From assembly GCF_007676705.1 (NCBI RefSeq), contig NZ_VEBF01000003.1, positions 62,001-126,000 of the forward strand: a DNA stretch of 64,000 nt. The letters are read 5' to 3'. Below are positions 63,312 to 64,000 of this stretch, piece after piece. Under the pieces are notes generated by a model. The model had not been told where the DNA came from. It was given only the letters and a program-made list of their open reading frames with translations, and made no database searches. The stretch is from Paenibacillus xylanexedens (lineage in GTDB: Bacteria; Bacillota; Bacilli; Paenibacillales; Paenibacillaceae). The position numbers were made by a program, and so were the translations under genes. Position 1 is the stretch's first letter, and every line of letters begins with the position of its first letter.

Positions 63312-64000
63312 TTAACGGACTTTCGTCACGTTTTCTTTGTCCCGCATCACCTTAACAGCGAATTTCGGAAGCGCAAGCATCCGGCCAGCCCGGCTTGGTT
63401 CACGCAACAAGCGATAGAACCACTCCAGTCTTAACTTTTGGAACAGTATAGGTGCACGTTTGGTTTTGCCCGAAATCACATCAAAGCTGCCGCCAACGCC
63501 CATGGTTACGGGAACCTGCAACGCATCTTTGTGCTTATGAATCCACGGTTCTTGGTTGTCGGCCCCACGTGCTACAAACAACAGATCCGGTGCGGCTTCC
63601 CGAATGGAAGCGATGACCTGTTCATCCTCAGCCGGACCAAAATAACCGTCGCGATAGCCCACAATTCGAATCGCCGGATATTGCTGTTGTAACCGAACTG
63701 CCGTTTCTTGAATCACCTCAGGGGTGGAACCCAGCAGATATACGCCCCATCGATAGTTTTCTCCAACACGCAGCAATTCATGTAAAAGCTCAAAACCCGG
63801 CACTCGCTCAGCTACAGGATCTCCACAATAGTTTGCAGCCCATACGACACCTGTTCCATCAGGAACAATCAATTCCGCAGCTTGCATGACTTCCATGATT
63901 GCGGGATTTTCCAATGCGGCCATAACCATAATGGGGTTAGCTGTAATGACCTGATATGGTGTCTGCTTGGACAGCACAGCTTCCTGGAGAACCTTTACCG
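63312..64000 (-). CDS. tagA: WecG/TagA/CpsF family glycosyltransferase (5' end outside window)
   Basis: The visible 229 or so codons cover most of the family. VITANPIMVMAALENPAIM and ELIVPDGTGVVWAAN are the first conserved blocks, GVYLLGSTPEVIQETAVRL and VARGADNQEPWIHKHK follow, and the C-terminus is basic, for membrane contact. The frame is open to the right edge, where the missing start would be. In the TagA family it adds ManNAc to GlcNAc-PP-undecaprenol, the second step of the linkage unit, directly after TagO. The gene name is by family; the exact sugar is not shown. Confidence 0.85.
   Translation of the reverse strand, partial: VKVLQEAVLSKQTPYQVITANPIMVMAALENPAIMEVMQAAELIVPDGTGVVWAANYCGDPVAERVPGFELLHELLRVGENYRWGVYLLGSTPEVIQETAVRLQQQYPAIRIVGYRDGYFGPAEDEQVIASIREAAPDLLFVARGADNQEPWIHKHKDALQVPVTMGVGGSFDVISGKTKRAPILFQKLRLEWFYRLLREPSRAGRMLALPKFAVKVMRDKENVTKVR

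Noticed and set aside
1..64000. CRISPR arrays, tRNA, rRNA or intact insertion sequences
   Set aside because: No regularly spaced direct repeats, no cloverleaf or rRNA motifs, and no transposase-like frames were found.

Overview
The window looks like the chromosome of a Paenibacillus-type spore-forming Bacillota. The evidence is an alpha/beta-type small acid-soluble spore protein, an S-layer protein with SLH domains, a complete late-flagellar cluster, strong Bacillus-type Shine-Dalgarno sites, and gene order matching Bacillus subtilis in several blocks. Most genes lie on the minus strand. I see no rRNA, tRNA, CRISPR array, prophage or intact insertion sequence.

Layout. 1-4.5 kb: the end of a VanW/G5 protein, a DHA2-type MFS exporter, a YhbD-like regulator followed by a bactofilin gene broken by two single-base frameshifts, and an esterase. 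4.5-14.1 kb: a complete arginine operon transcribed argC-J-B-D-F-G-H on the minus strand, with one promoter overlapping an ARG-box-like palindrome. 14.2-17 kb: cardiolipin synthase and a YitT-family membrane protein. 17-23 kb: prfB (with its programmed frameshift), secA, hpf and a cold-shock gene. 23.2-24.5 kb: a small orphan gene and a decayed secreted-protein gene. 24.6-38.3 kb: fliT-fliS-fliD-flaG-fliB-hag-csrA-fliW-yviE-flgL-flgK-flgN-flgM-yvyF-comFC-comFA, which is B. subtilis order except that a FliB-type flagellin lysine methylase sits between hag and flaG and comFB is absent. 38.6-41.3 kb: a small membrane protein and degU-degS. 41.3-61.7 kb: a cell-surface region with a phosphodiester-glycosidase protein, two large SLH proteins, the probable major S-layer protein, a multi-repeat exported protein of unknown function, metK and a SASP gene. 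61.8-64 kb: tagO and tagA, which start wall-polymer synthesis.

How the parts work together. The FliW-CsrA pair and the hag leader, which has a sigma-D promoter and a CsrA-type GGA hairpin, form the post-transcriptional switch that matches flagellin synthesis to export. FlgM, DegS/DegU and ComFA/ComFC link motility to exoenzyme and competence control. The SLH proteins should be held by a pyruvylated wall polymer, and TagO/TagA belong to that kind of pathway.

Most unusual signals: (1) a dispersed intergenic hairpin repeat in at least six copies (three inside the arg operon) with compensatory base changes and a modular composite copy; (2) a promoter, an intrinsic-terminator hairpin and a 34-codon leader frame overlapping the comFA start codon; (3) a fliB insertion beside a minimal flagellin; (4) a metK leader of about 200 nt without recognisable S-box hallmarks; (5) an 865-residue exported repeat protein of unknown function. 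None of these by itself proves a new system; the repeat family and the comFA leader are the best leads.
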